From: Firmicutes bacterium UBA7510
GTDB lineage: Bacteria; Bacillota; Clostridia; Tissierellales; Sedimentibacteraceae
Assembly: GCA_002479485.1 (NCBI GenBank)
Contig: DLNM01000002.1
Location: 1 to 51,227 of the forward strand
Direction: 5' to 3'
DNA length: 51,227 nt
Part shown: one piece after another, positions 42,993 to 51,210 of the stretch
How positions within the stretch are numbered: position 1 is the first letter of the stretch
How the letters are laid out: each line of letters opens with the position of its first letter
Position numbers and translations under genes: made by a program
The notes under the pieces: model-generated
Database searches by the model: none
What the model saw: the letters and a program-made list of their open reading frames with translations, nothing else
What the model was told of the DNA's origin: nothing

Positions 42993-44363
42993 TTAATTAG
43001 CAAGCTCTCTTATAGCAGCCGCCATTATTTGCACATTTTTAATTAAAAAATCTATCTTTATATATTCGTCAGGTTTATGTTCAACCATAGGTTCTCCTTT
43101 AAATATTGGACCAAAGGCAACCACATTATCCATAGCCTTTGCATAAGTTCCTCCACCTATAGAGATTAATTCTGCTTTATCCCCAACTTTTTCCTCATAT
43201 ACCTTTTGAAGCTTTTTAATGAATTCTGTATCAGGAGAAACATATAAACTTTTCTTATGTCTTAAGTATATTTCTTCAAAGCCTCCCAAAAGCATCTTAT
43301 CTTTGAATGTATCTATAAAGTCCTCATAAGATTTTTTTACAGGATATCTCATATTTATTTCAATGCTAATTTCATCATTATCTAATTTTACTGTTCCAAG
43401 ATTTAATATGAATTTTCCAGATATATCATCCTCCATATAAATACCTAGCTTAATGCCATTAACATCTAATCCAAAATATTTATTCATAAAGCTAACGAAT
43501 TCTTCAGCATCTTTATTAAGCTTTAAATTTTCTAAGAACAAAAGAAGCTGTGAAATAGCGTTTTTACCTTTTTCCGGAGTACTACCATGAGCTGAAACTC
43601 CATAGGATTTTATTTTTAAATTACTACCATATTCCTCAACTGCTATTTTTTCAAACTGTTTTGCAATTTCAATAATTTTATTTATATCATTATTTCCTAT
43701 TTCTATTATTGCCTCGGCATAGTCTGGAACTACGTTTGATGCAATTCCACCACTTAATGCAATAATTTTGTTCTCACTTTGATGTAGATTTCTTTTATAC
43801 TTACAAGTAACTATTCCCTTTTCGCCATTGATAATAGGATATTCAGCATCTGGAGTAAATCCGCACACTGGCATTTCTTCTCCTTTATCTACATAATGCT
43901 TTACACATTTGCTACCTGTTTCTTCATTTAACCCAAAAAATATTCTTACTCTTCTTTTTAGAGGAATATTTAAATCCTTAATAGCTTTTAAGGCATATAA
44001 TGCACCTATTGTTGGTCCCTTATCATCTGTTGTGCCTCTACCATAAATTTTACCATTATGTACCTCTCCTCCATATGGGGGATAAGTCCAACCTTCACCC
44101 TCTGGAACTACATCAAGATGCCCTAATACGGCAACCATTTCTTCGCCTGTTCCATATTCTGCATAACCTAGCATATTGTCTACATTAACTGATTTAAATC
44201 CCATTGAAGTAGACAAATCAAGACAGTACTCTAACGCTTTATTAACTCCCTCACCAAATGGCATATTATCCTTTGCAGGTTCTTCAACACTTTTAATTTT
44301 TACGCACTCTTGCACACCTTTGATTATTTCTTCTTTCATACTTAATATTTTTTCATCCAACAT
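42993..44363 (-). CDS. pepV: Dipeptidase PepV (M20 family)
   Basis: This cytoplasmic zinc dipeptidase has 456 aa. Metal and catalytic motifs are VLGHLDVVPEGEGW (His and Asp), YGRGTTDDKGP (bridging Asp), GLNEETGS (Glu-Glu) and the later GFTPDAEYP and GGGTYAKAM segments typical of PepV. It heads the operon with the epimerase (23 nt away) and transporter, so imported or recycled dipeptides would be epimerised and then hydrolysed. AAAGGAG precedes the ATG. A terminator hairpin only 33 nt upstream, with a promoter before it, suggests attenuation. Confidence 0.94.
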   Translation of the reverse strand: MLDEKILSMKEEIIKGVQECVKIKSVEEPAKDNMPFGEGVNKALEYCLDLSTSMGFKSVNVDNMLGYAEYGTGEEMVAVLGHLDVVPEGEGWTYPPYGGEVHNGKIYGRGTTDDKGPTIGALYALKAIKDLNIPLKRRVRIFFGLNEETGSKCVKHYVDKGEEMPVCGFTPDAEYPIINGEKGIVTCKYKRNLHQSENKIIALSGGIASNVVPDYAEAIIEIGNNDINKIIEIAKQFEKIAVEEYGSNLKIKSYGVSAHGSTPEKGKNAISQLLLFLENLKLNKDAEEFVSFMNKYFGLDVNGIKLGIYMEDDISGKFILNLGTVKLDNDEISIEINMRYPVKKSYEDFIDTFKDKMLLGGFEEIYLRHKKSLYVSPDTEFIKKLQKVYEEKVGDKAELISIGGGTYAKAMDNVVAFGPIFKGEPMVEHKPDEYIKIDFLIKNVQIMAAAIRELAN

Positions 44364-44398
44364 AATTTTACTCCTTTCAAATTATAAAAAAAAACAAA

Positions 44399-44514
44399 AA
44401 ACCCAACAATAATAAGAATTCTTATAATTGTTGGGTTTCATTTACTCCGACATATTTTTGAAAATATCATAGTCTCAACTACATTGAGTCATTTTAAATA
44501 TCTTCGATATTATA
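44399..44514 (-). promoter_or_regulatory. pepV leader with promoter-like -10 and attenuator
   Basis: Going downstream on the minus strand there is TATAAT (44509-44514), then a CTCAA/TTGAG hairpin (44474-44488) and an AT-rich hairpin (44449-44468). A near-perfect terminator stem follows: AAACCCAACAAT (44399-44410) with ATTGTTGGGTTT (44427-44438), filled by ATAAGAATTCTTAT and ending in a long T run. Only 35 nt remain to the pepV ATG, too little for another promoter. No known riboswitch class is recognised. Confidence 0.6.
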
Positions 44515-44531
44515 TCATATAAATAAAGCAA

Positions 44532-44852
44532 CTACATATAAAATTTGTTTTTAATCTCTAAATATTTTTTTAAAGCATCCTTATATGACACTATAACTGC
44601 CTTTTGTGATGTTCCATGATAGCGGCGTTTTACTTCATCTTCTATTGACTCTGAATTCTTTATATCTTTTCCAATAAAGATTTCTTTAATAAACTTTTCT
44701 GTTAAATTTAAAGTATGTGTACATCCAATATCAAGTATCATGTCATTATTAACATTTACTTCTATTCCCATATAAAATGAATTATAAATCATTGTAATTG
44801 CGTTATCCATGTTGGTTCTTGATTCACCAATAATATATACAGTTTCGTCCAT
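44532..44852 (-). CDS. DUF3870-family protein
   Basis: This 106-aa protein matches the DUF3870 pattern: YIIGESRTNMDNAI at the start, then DMILDIGCTHTLNLTEKFI, then IFIGKDI, and RYHGTSQKAVIVSYKDALKKY at the end. The family is common in clostridia next to amino-acid or purine catabolic genes, but its function is unknown. The ribosome site is weak (GTGG). It lies just upstream of the pepV operon on the same strand. Confidence 0.85.
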   Translation of the reverse strand: MDETVYIIGESRTNMDNAITMIYNSFYMGIEVNVNNDMILDIGCTHTLNLTEKFIKEIFIGKDIKNSESIEDEVKRRYHGTSQKAVIVSYKDALKKYLEIKNKFYM

Positions 44853-44960
44853 ATGATTACCACACTTATTATGTTAAATTATTTATGAATTCTATTATAA
44901 TAAGAAAAACGTTTTTTTGCAAGTCTTTTTTAAAAATATTTAATTTATTTTATTTTAAAT

Positions 44961-44982
44961 AAAAAAAGCGAACTACGTTCAC
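44961..44982 (-). terminator. Terminator of comEC-holA
   Basis: Minus-strand GTGAAC-gta-GTTCGC is followed by T7, 34 nt past the holA stop. The stem is short (6 bp with one wobble). Confidence 0.6.
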
Positions 44983-45016
44983 TCTATAGAGGTTGAAATT
45001 TTATGTATTCAACCTC

Positions 45017-46045
45017 CTAAAACGAGTTACAAATTATATCAAGACCTACATTTTTATCAATAAGTCCAGTTTTTATTTTTCTATCTATATCAAGTAATTG
45101 TTCTATAATATACTCTGTCTTTTCAATAGTTATGTTTCTTACAATATTGCTTAGCTTTGATGCAATAAACTTTTTAATTTTCATAGCATCCATAATTTCA
45201 TTCATTGAATAGCCTCTTTTTGCTAGAATTTGATACTCATATATCATTCTATATTGCCTTGCTATCATATGGATTATAAACTGTTCCGCTGCACCATTTT
45301 GAAGCATATCTTCAAGCATTAAACTAGCCTTATCTTTTTTTCCTTCACAAATGTAATCAACAAGCTTAAAAATGTTGCTATCAAGGGATTTAGTAAGCAA
45401 TAAATCAATATCTTCCCTAGTAACTTCACCATTATCCATTGCATATGAATATATCTTATCAATTTCATTATTTATATCATATAAGTTAACAACACTTTCA
45501 TAATCTAAATAGCCACAGTTTAATGCTATATAGTTTGCATTTGAAGGGTTAATTTTTAAGCCTTTAGCTTTAAATCCTTCTACTATCCAATTTATAAGTT
45601 CGCCTTCTTCAAGCTTTTTAATTTCATATATTGAATTATTATCCTTAAAAATTTTCACCATCTTTTTTCGTGTATCGGGCTTTTTATTCTTTAATACAAA
45701 TATAACTATAGAAGTACTGCTCTCGCTACTTAATAGACTAATCAACTTATCCTCGTAGGCTTTATTAAGACTACCAGTTGAAGTCATAAAATCACTTTCA
45801 TTTACAACTATAACTTTTTTATCTGACATAAAAGGAAAAGTCGTAACAGTCTCATAAAATTCATTGAAGCTGTCCTCTATTTTTTCAAATTTAGTATAAT
45901 TCATTTCCTTAAAGTCCTGCGACAAGTATTTATTAGTGATATTTCTTATAGCATCATCAATTAAAAATACTTCATCACCATGTAGCACTATAAAATTATA
46001 CAAGTTATCTTTTTTTACATTGTTTTTCAATTCCTTATAATTCAT
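45017..46045 (-). CDS. holA: DNA polymerase III delta subunit
   Basis: Delta opens the sliding clamp within the clamp-loader complex. The 342 aa match the family: YNFIVLHGDEVFLIDDAI near the start, MSDKKVIVVNESDF and the C-terminal ARQYRMIYEYQILAKRGYS and LLDIDRKIKTG. The family lacks a working Walker motif, as here. It overlaps comEC by 11 nt and is thus translationally coupled. In Bacillus holA is followed across the strand by rpsT; here rpsT is 14 kb away. Confidence 0.95.
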   Translation of the reverse strand: MNYKELKNNVKKDNLYNFIVLHGDEVFLIDDAIRNITNKYLSQDFKEMNYTKFEKIEDSFNEFYETVTTFPFMSDKKVIVVNESDFMTSTGSLNKAYEDKLISLLSSESSTSIVIFVLKNKKPDTRKKMVKIFKDNNSIYEIKKLEEGELINWIVEGFKAKGLKINPSNANYIALNCGYLDYESVVNLYDINNEIDKIYSYAMDNGEVTREDIDLLLTKSLDSNIFKLVDYICEGKKDKASLMLEDMLQNGAAEQFIIHMIARQYRMIYEYQILAKRGYSMNEIMDAMKIKKFIASKLSNIVRNITIEKTEYIIEQLLDIDRKIKTGLIDKNVGLDIICNSF

Positions 46046-48404
46046 ACTTTCCCTCTAATCTTAAATCAATAATATATTTTTTGTAAATAAAAACAGTCAA
46101 TAGTATTGTAATAAATACTATTAAATTTATTACAACACTGTAACAATATATTTCATTCGTACTTTCGGAATGATTCCCTGTATAAGTATTATAATATATT
46201 TTATCTCTGTTTACCATAACATTAATTTCACCATCTTCAAATGTAGATAAAATTTTTGAACCTACCTTATTATATCTATTAATTATCTCTAGCGATGGTA
46301 TACCATAGTTATTTCTCCCGTAACTAAAAATTGCTAATTCAGGTTTTATTTTATTTACAAAATCTTCACTTGAAGATGTTTTGCTGCCATGATGTGGAAC
46401 AATTACAATATCAACATCAACTAATCTATCTAAAATAATTTCCTCTACTTCCTTTTCGATATCACCTGTTATAAGTATTTTTATATTATCATACTCAATT
46501 AAATATACATTGGACATGTTATTTTCATTTGAAGACAAATAATCCTTATCAGGCCAAAGTATTTTTATCTTGAAATTGTTTTTCAAATTAAAGTTAAGAT
46601 TAGAATTTAAACTAATAAAATCCTTATTAATCAGTTCCTTGCCCTTATCAGTACTTGAAAACATATTATTAACTTTACAGTTACTTATTATATCGTTGAC
46701 ACCACTATAATGATCTGCGTGAAAATGACTGATAAAAATACTGTCTACATCTTTTTTCCCATGCTTTATTAAATATGGTGCTACCACATATTTTCCTATA
46801 TTGTCACTATTGCTTCCAGCATCAAATATAAAATTATACTTATCATAATTTAAATTTATAAACAAACCTTGTCCTACATCAACTATATTTAAATTTAGAC
46901 CTCTAAATGTCATTGGAACTATAATCAAATCTATAGTATAAAAAATGCTGACAGTTGAAAAAATTAGCCTTTTACACTGAAGTTTATCAAATTTTAGTAA
47001 ATATATAACCACTGCAACAAATATATAATAATATATTCCCTGAATCATACTCATTGAGCCTATCTCAAAGCCAGTAATATTTAAACTTGAACCTATATTT
47101 ATCGTAAAATTTACTGTATTTAATAAAAAATCAAGCAGCTTTAATGGAATAACAATAGTATATATACTTATAAAGCTAATAGGTATAACAGCAAATGCAA
47201 AAACTATGATACCGCTAAACAATGGCACTATTAAAAGATTAAATATAATTCCAATAATTGAAACATAATTGAAATAATACGACATAATAGGCAATGTAAA
47301 GATTTGCACAAATACATAAAGCATTAAGCTATTTAATACTTCATTCTTAATATTAAATTTAACTTTTATTATTTGATTATAAACTACTAGACATAAGGCA
47401 GCCATGTATGATAGTTGAAAACCCACATCAAACAAATAATAGGGATTAGCTATCAGTAATACAAGAGCTGATACAATCAAAGAATTTATCGAGTTATACT
47501 TTCTATATAAAATATCAGAGCCAAACAAGAAATTAAACATCAGCAAGCTTCTTAAAACTGTAATTGGGAAGCCTATAATAAATCCATATATCCATAACAT
47601 GCACCATGATATAAACCAGCTTATTCTCCTGCTTATCCCTACAAATGTAAAGATTTTAAGAAATGCAGCATATATCACGACTATATGAAGACCAGACACA
47701 GCAAAAACATGAGCAAGTCCAGTTTTCTGAATATTCTTATAAAAATCTTTATCTAGGTATTTGGTATCTCCAAGAACAACAGAAAGTACAGTATTTGCAT
47801 TTTCTTCACTCATAAATCTATTGAACAAATTTTCTATTTTTTCTTTGCTAGTAATAGAAAATTTATTTAACCAAGAATAATCATTTTCTATAACATTAAT
47901 ATCACTTTTGCAAAACAAAGTTACAAAAATTCTATCACTGCGCAGTGAATTTTTATAATTAAATAGCATTTTATTCTTATTACTTAATATTTCTGAAACA
48001 TTAGCATTAATCTTTACGATAGAATTTAACTCTACCTCTTTTTCTCTATCCACATAAAGGATTGTTCTTTCCTTTACATTTATCCCATTTATACTAGTTA
48101 CATAAACATTGTAACCAATAAATTTTGATTCTTCATTGTTGCTTCTGATACTTAAAACATTGGCAATAATTTCTACTTCACTATTAAGATATTGTATTAA
48201 AACTGATTTTGAATTATAATTAATTGTCACAAAAGATAGAAATATGAAAAGAAAAATTATTATGTTAGACATGAGTTTTTTACTTATAATTGAATTTACA
48301 ATCGCGAAAACAGTTGCGACTGCTAATAAATAGAAAATATTAAAATAAACACAAAAAATAATTCCCAAAGCATATGCAATAAAAAAAGCTACAAAATAGT
48401 ACAT
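46035..48404 (-). CDS. comEC: ComEC/Rec2 DNA uptake channel
   Basis: ComEC forms the membrane channel that brings single-stranded DNA into competent cells. The 789 aa have N-terminal helices and an OB-like domain, the Competence core (GLAHVFAVSGLHIVVIYA, a family signature), and a C-terminal metallo-beta-lactamase domain with FISHFHADHYSG, ITGDIE and VPHHGSKTSS that may degrade the other strand. The start at 48404 follows GGGGGA; a longer in-frame start lacks a site. The gene is intact, but no comEA or comEB adjoins it, so competence is possible and unproven. Confidence 0.94.
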   Translation of the reverse strand: MYYFVAFFIAYALGIIFCVYFNIFYLLAVATVFAIVNSIISKKLMSNIIIFLFIFLSFVTINYNSKSVLIQYLNSEVEIIANVLSIRSNNEESKFIGYNVYVTSINGINVKERTILYVDREKEVELNSIVKINANVSEILSNKNKMLFNYKNSLRSDRIFVTLFCKSDINVIENDYSWLNKFSITSKEKIENLFNRFMSEENANTVLSVVLGDTKYLDKDFYKNIQKTGLAHVFAVSGLHIVVIYAAFLKIFTFVGISRRISWFISWCMLWIYGFIIGFPITVLRSLLMFNFLFGSDILYRKYNSINSLIVSALVLLIANPYYLFDVGFQLSYMAALCLVVYNQIIKVKFNIKNEVLNSLMLYVFVQIFTLPIMSYYFNYVSIIGIIFNLLIVPLFSGIIVFAFAVIPISFISIYTIVIPLKLLDFLLNTVNFTINIGSSLNITGFEIGSMSMIQGIYYYIFVAVVIYLLKFDKLQCKRLIFSTVSIFYTIDLIIVPMTFRGLNLNIVDVGQGLFINLNYDKYNFIFDAGSNSDNIGKYVVAPYLIKHGKKDVDSIFISHFHADHYSGVNDIISNCKVNNMFSSTDKGKELINKDFISLNSNLNFNLKNNFKIKILWPDKDYLSSNENNMSNVYLIEYDNIKILITGDIEKEVEEIILDRLVDVDIVIVPHHGSKTSSSEDFVNKIKPELAIFSYGRNNYGIPSLEIINRYNKVGSKILSTFEDGEINVMVNRDKIYYNTYTGNHSESTNEIYCYSVVINLIVFITILLTVFIYKKYIIDLRLEGKYEL

Positions 48405-48515
48405 AATACATCCCCCTATGAAAACCATTTTACTAGAATTTTACAATAAAAGCAATATATGTAATACAAAAACAAATCAATGGGTATTATGTGCAAAGGA
48501 GGCATGAATATAAAT

Positions 48516-49481
48516 ATGATAATAAATAAAAATATTATAAGTGAATATAATTTAAATCACAATTTTATTAATAATATTTTTGAAGATAGTGCATACATTG
48601 ACATTGAAACTACAGGACTTTCTTCCGCAATTAATAGCATTATATCTCTAACAATTTTATTAAAGGAAGAAAAAAACAATACTATATATCAATTATTTTC
48701 TTCCTCTGATGAAGAAGAAAAAGAATTAATTGAGTTTTTTGTTGATTTAGTAAAATTAAAAAAATTTATTATTACATATAACGGAAAATCTTTTGATTTA
48801 ACATTTCTTAATTCAAAAATAAATAAATATAGTATAGAATTTGATTTAAATACTCTAATAAGTATAGATTTATACAAAGACATGAAATCCATAAAGGAAA
48901 AAATTAATATAGATAACATTAGGTTAAAGACAGTTGAAAGTTTTTTTGGAATTATTAGAAATGATGAGTTATCTGGTAAGGATATAATTAAACTATACGA
49001 ATCATATAAAATACATAAAAAGAAAGAGCATATGGATTTAATATTAACTCATAACTATGAAGATGTTTTATATTTACCTATAATATTTGATAATATACTA
49101 AAGAGATATGACCGTTTATTAACTTCAAATTACCTAGGATTACTTAAAATAAATAGTAAAAATATCACCGTAAATAACAAAGTAATCAAAATAAAATCAA
49201 CTAATATAACAGATTATAACTTAGATTATGTGTGCAATAAATCTACATACAAGCTTGTATATAAAAAGTACAATACCACCACTAAAATTGACTTATTTAC
49301 ATCTTATTATAGTGATAATAGAGGTAATTATATAATATATATTCCAAACGACGAATTATGCCTTCAAAGCTTTAATACAATAAATAATCTGCGACCTAAT
49401 ATTATTCCCTTAGTTATAAATGATTCCATTCTATATGAAAATCTATATTTAATAATTGAAAAAATAATAAGCTGTATATAA
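48516..49481 (+). CDS. YprB-like ribonuclease H-fold exonuclease
   Basis: This protein of about 321 aa has a DEDD-type 3'-5' exonuclease fold. DxE is seen in YIDIETTGL, a second motif in ITYNGKSFDLTFLN (Asp), and the last acidic motif in HNYEDVLYL. Bacillus YprB is the model; its substrate is undefined. The start is uncertain: AAAGGAGG (48495-48502) lies 1 nt before the ATG at 48504 and 13 nt before the ATG at 48516, and longer in-frame starts exist at 48480 and 48489. It is divergent from comEC. Confidence 0.85.
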   Translation: MIINKNIISEYNLNHNFINNIFEDSAYIDIETTGLSSAINSIISLTILLKEEKNNTIYQLFSSSDEEEKELIEFFVDLVKLKKFIITYNGKSFDLTFLNSKINKYSIEFDLNTLISIDLYKDMKSIKEKINIDNIRLKTVESFFGIIRNDELSGKDIIKLYESYKIHKKKEHMDLILTHNYEDVLYLPIIFDNILKRYDRLLTSNYLGLLKINSKNITVNNKVIKIKSTNITDYNLDYVCNKSTYKLVYKKYNTTTKIDLFTSYYSDNRGNYIIYIPNDELCLQSFNTINNLRPNIIPLVINDSILYENLYLIIEKIISCI

Positions 49482-49505
49482 TCTAGTATATTACAGCTTA
49501 TTATT
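49463..49505 (+). terminator. Terminator overlapping the end of the YprB-like gene
   Basis: Perfect 14-bp arms AATAATAAGCTGTA (49463-49476) and TACAGCTTATTATT (49492-49505) bracket the stop codon at 49479-49481 and lead into TTTATTT. Confidence 0.85.
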
Positions 49506-49571
49506 TATTTAACTTACATCTATTTTACAGATAAAAATTATACTTAAAAGTAGTTAGTTTAGTATAATAAA

Positions 49572-49615
49572 AAAATTCGTTCATAATGAACTTTTATCCA
49601 TTAAGAACGAATTTT
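49572..49615 (-). terminator. Terminator of the tRNA array
   Basis: Arms AAAATTCGTTC (49572-49582) and GAACGAATTTT (49605-49615) form an 11-bp hairpin followed by T7 on the minus strand, just past the last tRNA. Confidence 0.85.
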
Positions 49616-49619
49616 GTTT

Positions 49620-49695
49620 TGGTGCCCAAAGGCGGAATCGAACCACCGACACGAGGATTTTCAGTCCTCTGCTCTACCTACTGAGCTATCTGGGC
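49620..49695 (-). tRNA. tRNA-Phe (GAA)
   Basis: A cloverleaf folds fully on the minus strand. The anticodon loop is CTGAAAA, the discriminator is A, and CCA is encoded. This is the last tRNA of the array, next to the terminator. Confidence 0.95.
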
Positions 49696-49700
49696 ATATA

Positions 49701-49777
49701 TGGTGGGCCTTCAGGGACTCGAACCCCGGACCTACCGGTTATGAGCCGGGCGCTCTAACCAACTGAGCTAAAGGCCC
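49701..49777 (-). tRNA. tRNA with CAT anticodon, copy 1 (Ile2 or Met)
   Basis: The anticodon loop is CTCATAA, the acceptor starts GGGCCTT, the discriminator is A and CCA is encoded. C4-G69, C5-G68, U12-A23 and C29-G41 match features needed by lysidine synthetase TilS, favouring tRNA-Ile reading AUA, but elongator Met cannot be excluded. Position 27-43 is a C-U mismatch. Confidence 0.85.
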
Positions 49778-49803
49778 AGAATTAAATAATTCTGGTATTA
49801 ATT

Positions 49804-49880
<77 letters not shown>

Positions 49881-49897
49881 ATATTAATAATAAAAAA

Positions 49898-49974
49898 TGG
49901 TCGGGGCGGCAGGATTTGAACCCGCGGCCCTCTGGTCCCAAACCAGATGCGCTACCAAACTGCGCTACGCCCCG
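49898..49974 (-). tRNA. tRNA-Pro (TGG)
   Basis: The anticodon loop is TTTGGGA with TGG at the centre, the first base is C1 (as in bacterial tRNA-Pro), the discriminator is A, and CCA is encoded. Confidence 0.95.
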
Positions 49975-50006
49975 ATAAAAATTTATTAGTTTGTCCTGCA
50001 TTAATA

Positions 50007-50082
50007 TGGCAGGGGTGGCAGGACTCGAACCCACGACACATGGTTTTGGAGACCATTGTTCTACCAACTGAACTACACCCCT
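50007..50082 (-). tRNA. tRNA-Trp (CCA)
   Basis: The anticodon loop is CTCCAAA, the acceptor is AGGGGTG, and the discriminator is G, as expected for bacterial tRNA-Trp. CCA is encoded. Confidence 0.95.
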
Positions 50083-50096
50083 ATGGTGTAAATAAA

Positions 50097-50173
50097 TGGT
50101 GGGCCTTCAGGGACTCGAACCCCGGACCTACCGGTTATGAGCCGGGCGCTCTAACCAACTGAGCTAAAGGCCC
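50097..50173 (-). tRNA. tRNA with CAT anticodon, copy 2 (Ile2 or Met)
   Basis: It is identical over its whole length to the copy at 49701, including the C27-U43 mismatch. A second copy would suit heavy AUA usage if this is tRNA-Ile2. Confidence 0.85.
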
Positions 50174-50178
50174 AAATA

Positions 50179-50268
50179 TGGCGGAGAAGGAGGGATTTGA
50201 ACCCTCGCATCCTTATCAGATCTACTCCCTTAGCAGGGGAGCCTCTTCAGCCGCTTGAGTACTTCTCC
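50179..50268 (-). tRNA. tRNA-Ser (GCT)
   Basis: The anticodon loop is CTGCTAA, there is a long variable arm (90 nt total), the discriminator is G, and CCA is encoded. Confidence 0.95.
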
Positions 50269-50280
50269 ATATTTGGTATT

Positions 50281-50371
<91 letters not shown>

Positions 50372-50377
50372 AAAATT

Positions 50378-50453
50378 TGGTGATCCATCCGCGATTCGAA
50401 CGCGGGACACCCTGATTAAAAGTCAGGTGCTCTGCCGGCTGAGCTAATGGATC
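50378..50453 (-). tRNA. tRNA-Lys (TTT)
   Basis: The anticodon loop is CTTTTAA, acceptor GATCCAT pairs with ATGGATC, the discriminator is A, and CCA is encoded. Confidence 0.95.
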
Positions 50454-50479
50454 AACATATATTATATTCATAAAAAAAA

Positions 50480-50554
50480 TGGCTGGGGTAGCAGGATTTG
50501 AACCTACGAATGCTAGAGTCAAAGTCTAGTGCCTTACCGCTTGGCGATACCCCA
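50480..50554 (-). tRNA. tRNA-Gln (TTG)
   Basis: The anticodon loop is CTTTGAC, the acceptor starts TGGGGTA with a T1-A72 pair typical of tRNA-Gln, the discriminator is G, and CCA is encoded. Confidence 0.95.
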
Positions 50555-50585
50555 ATATTTAATTTTAAAAGTATAGAATATACTA

Positions 50586-50662
50586 TGGTGCGCCTGAAGG
50601 GAGTCGAACCCCTGGCACACGGCTTAGAAGGCCGTTGCTCTATCCTGCTGAGCTACAGGCGC
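50586..50662 (-). tRNA. tRNA-Arg (TCT)
   Basis: The anticodon loop is CTTCTAA, acceptor GCGCCTG pairs with CAGGCGC, the discriminator is A, and CCA is encoded. Confidence 0.95.
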
Positions 50663-50672
50663 ACAATTTTTG

Positions 50673-50746
50673 TGGAGCGGGTGAAGGGAATCGGACCCTC
50701 GCAACCAGCTTGGAAGGCTGGGGCTCTACCACTGAGCTACACCCGC
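50673..50746 (-). tRNA. tRNA-Gly (TCC) with unusual T-loop
   Basis: The anticodon loop is CTTCCAA, the acceptor is GCGGGTG, the discriminator is T, and CCA is encoded. The T-loop reads TCCGATT, so position 55, nearly always U and modified to pseudouridine, is C. The other tRNAs in the array read TTC there. Confidence 0.92.
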
Positions 50747-50756
50747 AAAATGTTTG

Positions 50757-50831
50757 TGGAGCGGAAGACGAGATTCGAACTCGCGACCCTCGCCTTGGCA
50801 AGGCGATGCTCTACCACTGAGCCACTTCCGC
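50757..50831 (-). tRNA. tRNA-Gly (GCC)
   Basis: The anticodon loop is TTGCCAA, the acceptor is GCGGAAG, the T-loop is the normal TTCGAAT, the discriminator is T, and CCA is encoded. Confidence 0.95.
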
Positions 50832-50835
50832 AAAT

Positions 50836-50920
50836 TGGTGGGAGGGACTGGATTCGAACCAGTGAAGGCGTTGCCAACGGATTTACAGTCCGTCCCCTTT
50901 AGCCACTCGGGAACCCTCCC
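50836..50920 (-). tRNA. tRNA-Tyr (GTA)
   Basis: The anticodon loop is CTGTAAA, the variable arm is long (85 nt total), the discriminator is A, and CCA is encoded. Confidence 0.95.
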
Positions 50921-50954
50921 AAGATGCCCTAATTTCTTAAATATGATTTATATG

Positions 50955-51030
50955 TGGAGCTGGTGAAAGGACTTGAACCCTCAACCTACTGATTACAAGT
51001 CAGTTGCTCTACCGATTGAGCTACACCAGC
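50955..51030 (-). tRNA. tRNA-Thr (TGT)
   Basis: The anticodon loop is CTTGTAA, the acceptor is GCTGGTG, and CCA is encoded. The discriminator is U, which matters for judging which T-box could sense this tRNA. Confidence 0.95.
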
Positions 51031-51048
51031 ATGTTGTTTTTATATTGT

Positions 51049-51125
51049 TGGCGACCTGGATGGGGCTCGAACCCACGACCTCCAGCGTGACAGGCTGGCA
51101 TTCTAACCAACTGAACTACCAGGCC
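51049..51125 (-). tRNA. tRNA-Asp (GTC)
   Basis: The anticodon loop is CTGTCAC, acceptor GGCCTGG pairs with CCAGGTC (one G-U), the discriminator is G, and CCA is encoded. Confidence 0.95.
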
Positions 51126-51134
51126 GCTATATTA

Positions 51135-51210
51135 TGGTGGGAACAATAGGGCTCGAACCTATGACCCCCTGCTTGTAAGGCAGATGCTCTCCCAACTGAG
51201 CTATGCTCCC
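51135..51210 (-). tRNA. tRNA-Val (TAC)
   Basis: The anticodon loop is CTTACAA, the acceptor is GGGAGCA, the discriminator is A, and CCA is encoded. It is the first tRNA of the array within the window; the promoter must lie beyond the right edge. Confidence 0.95.
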
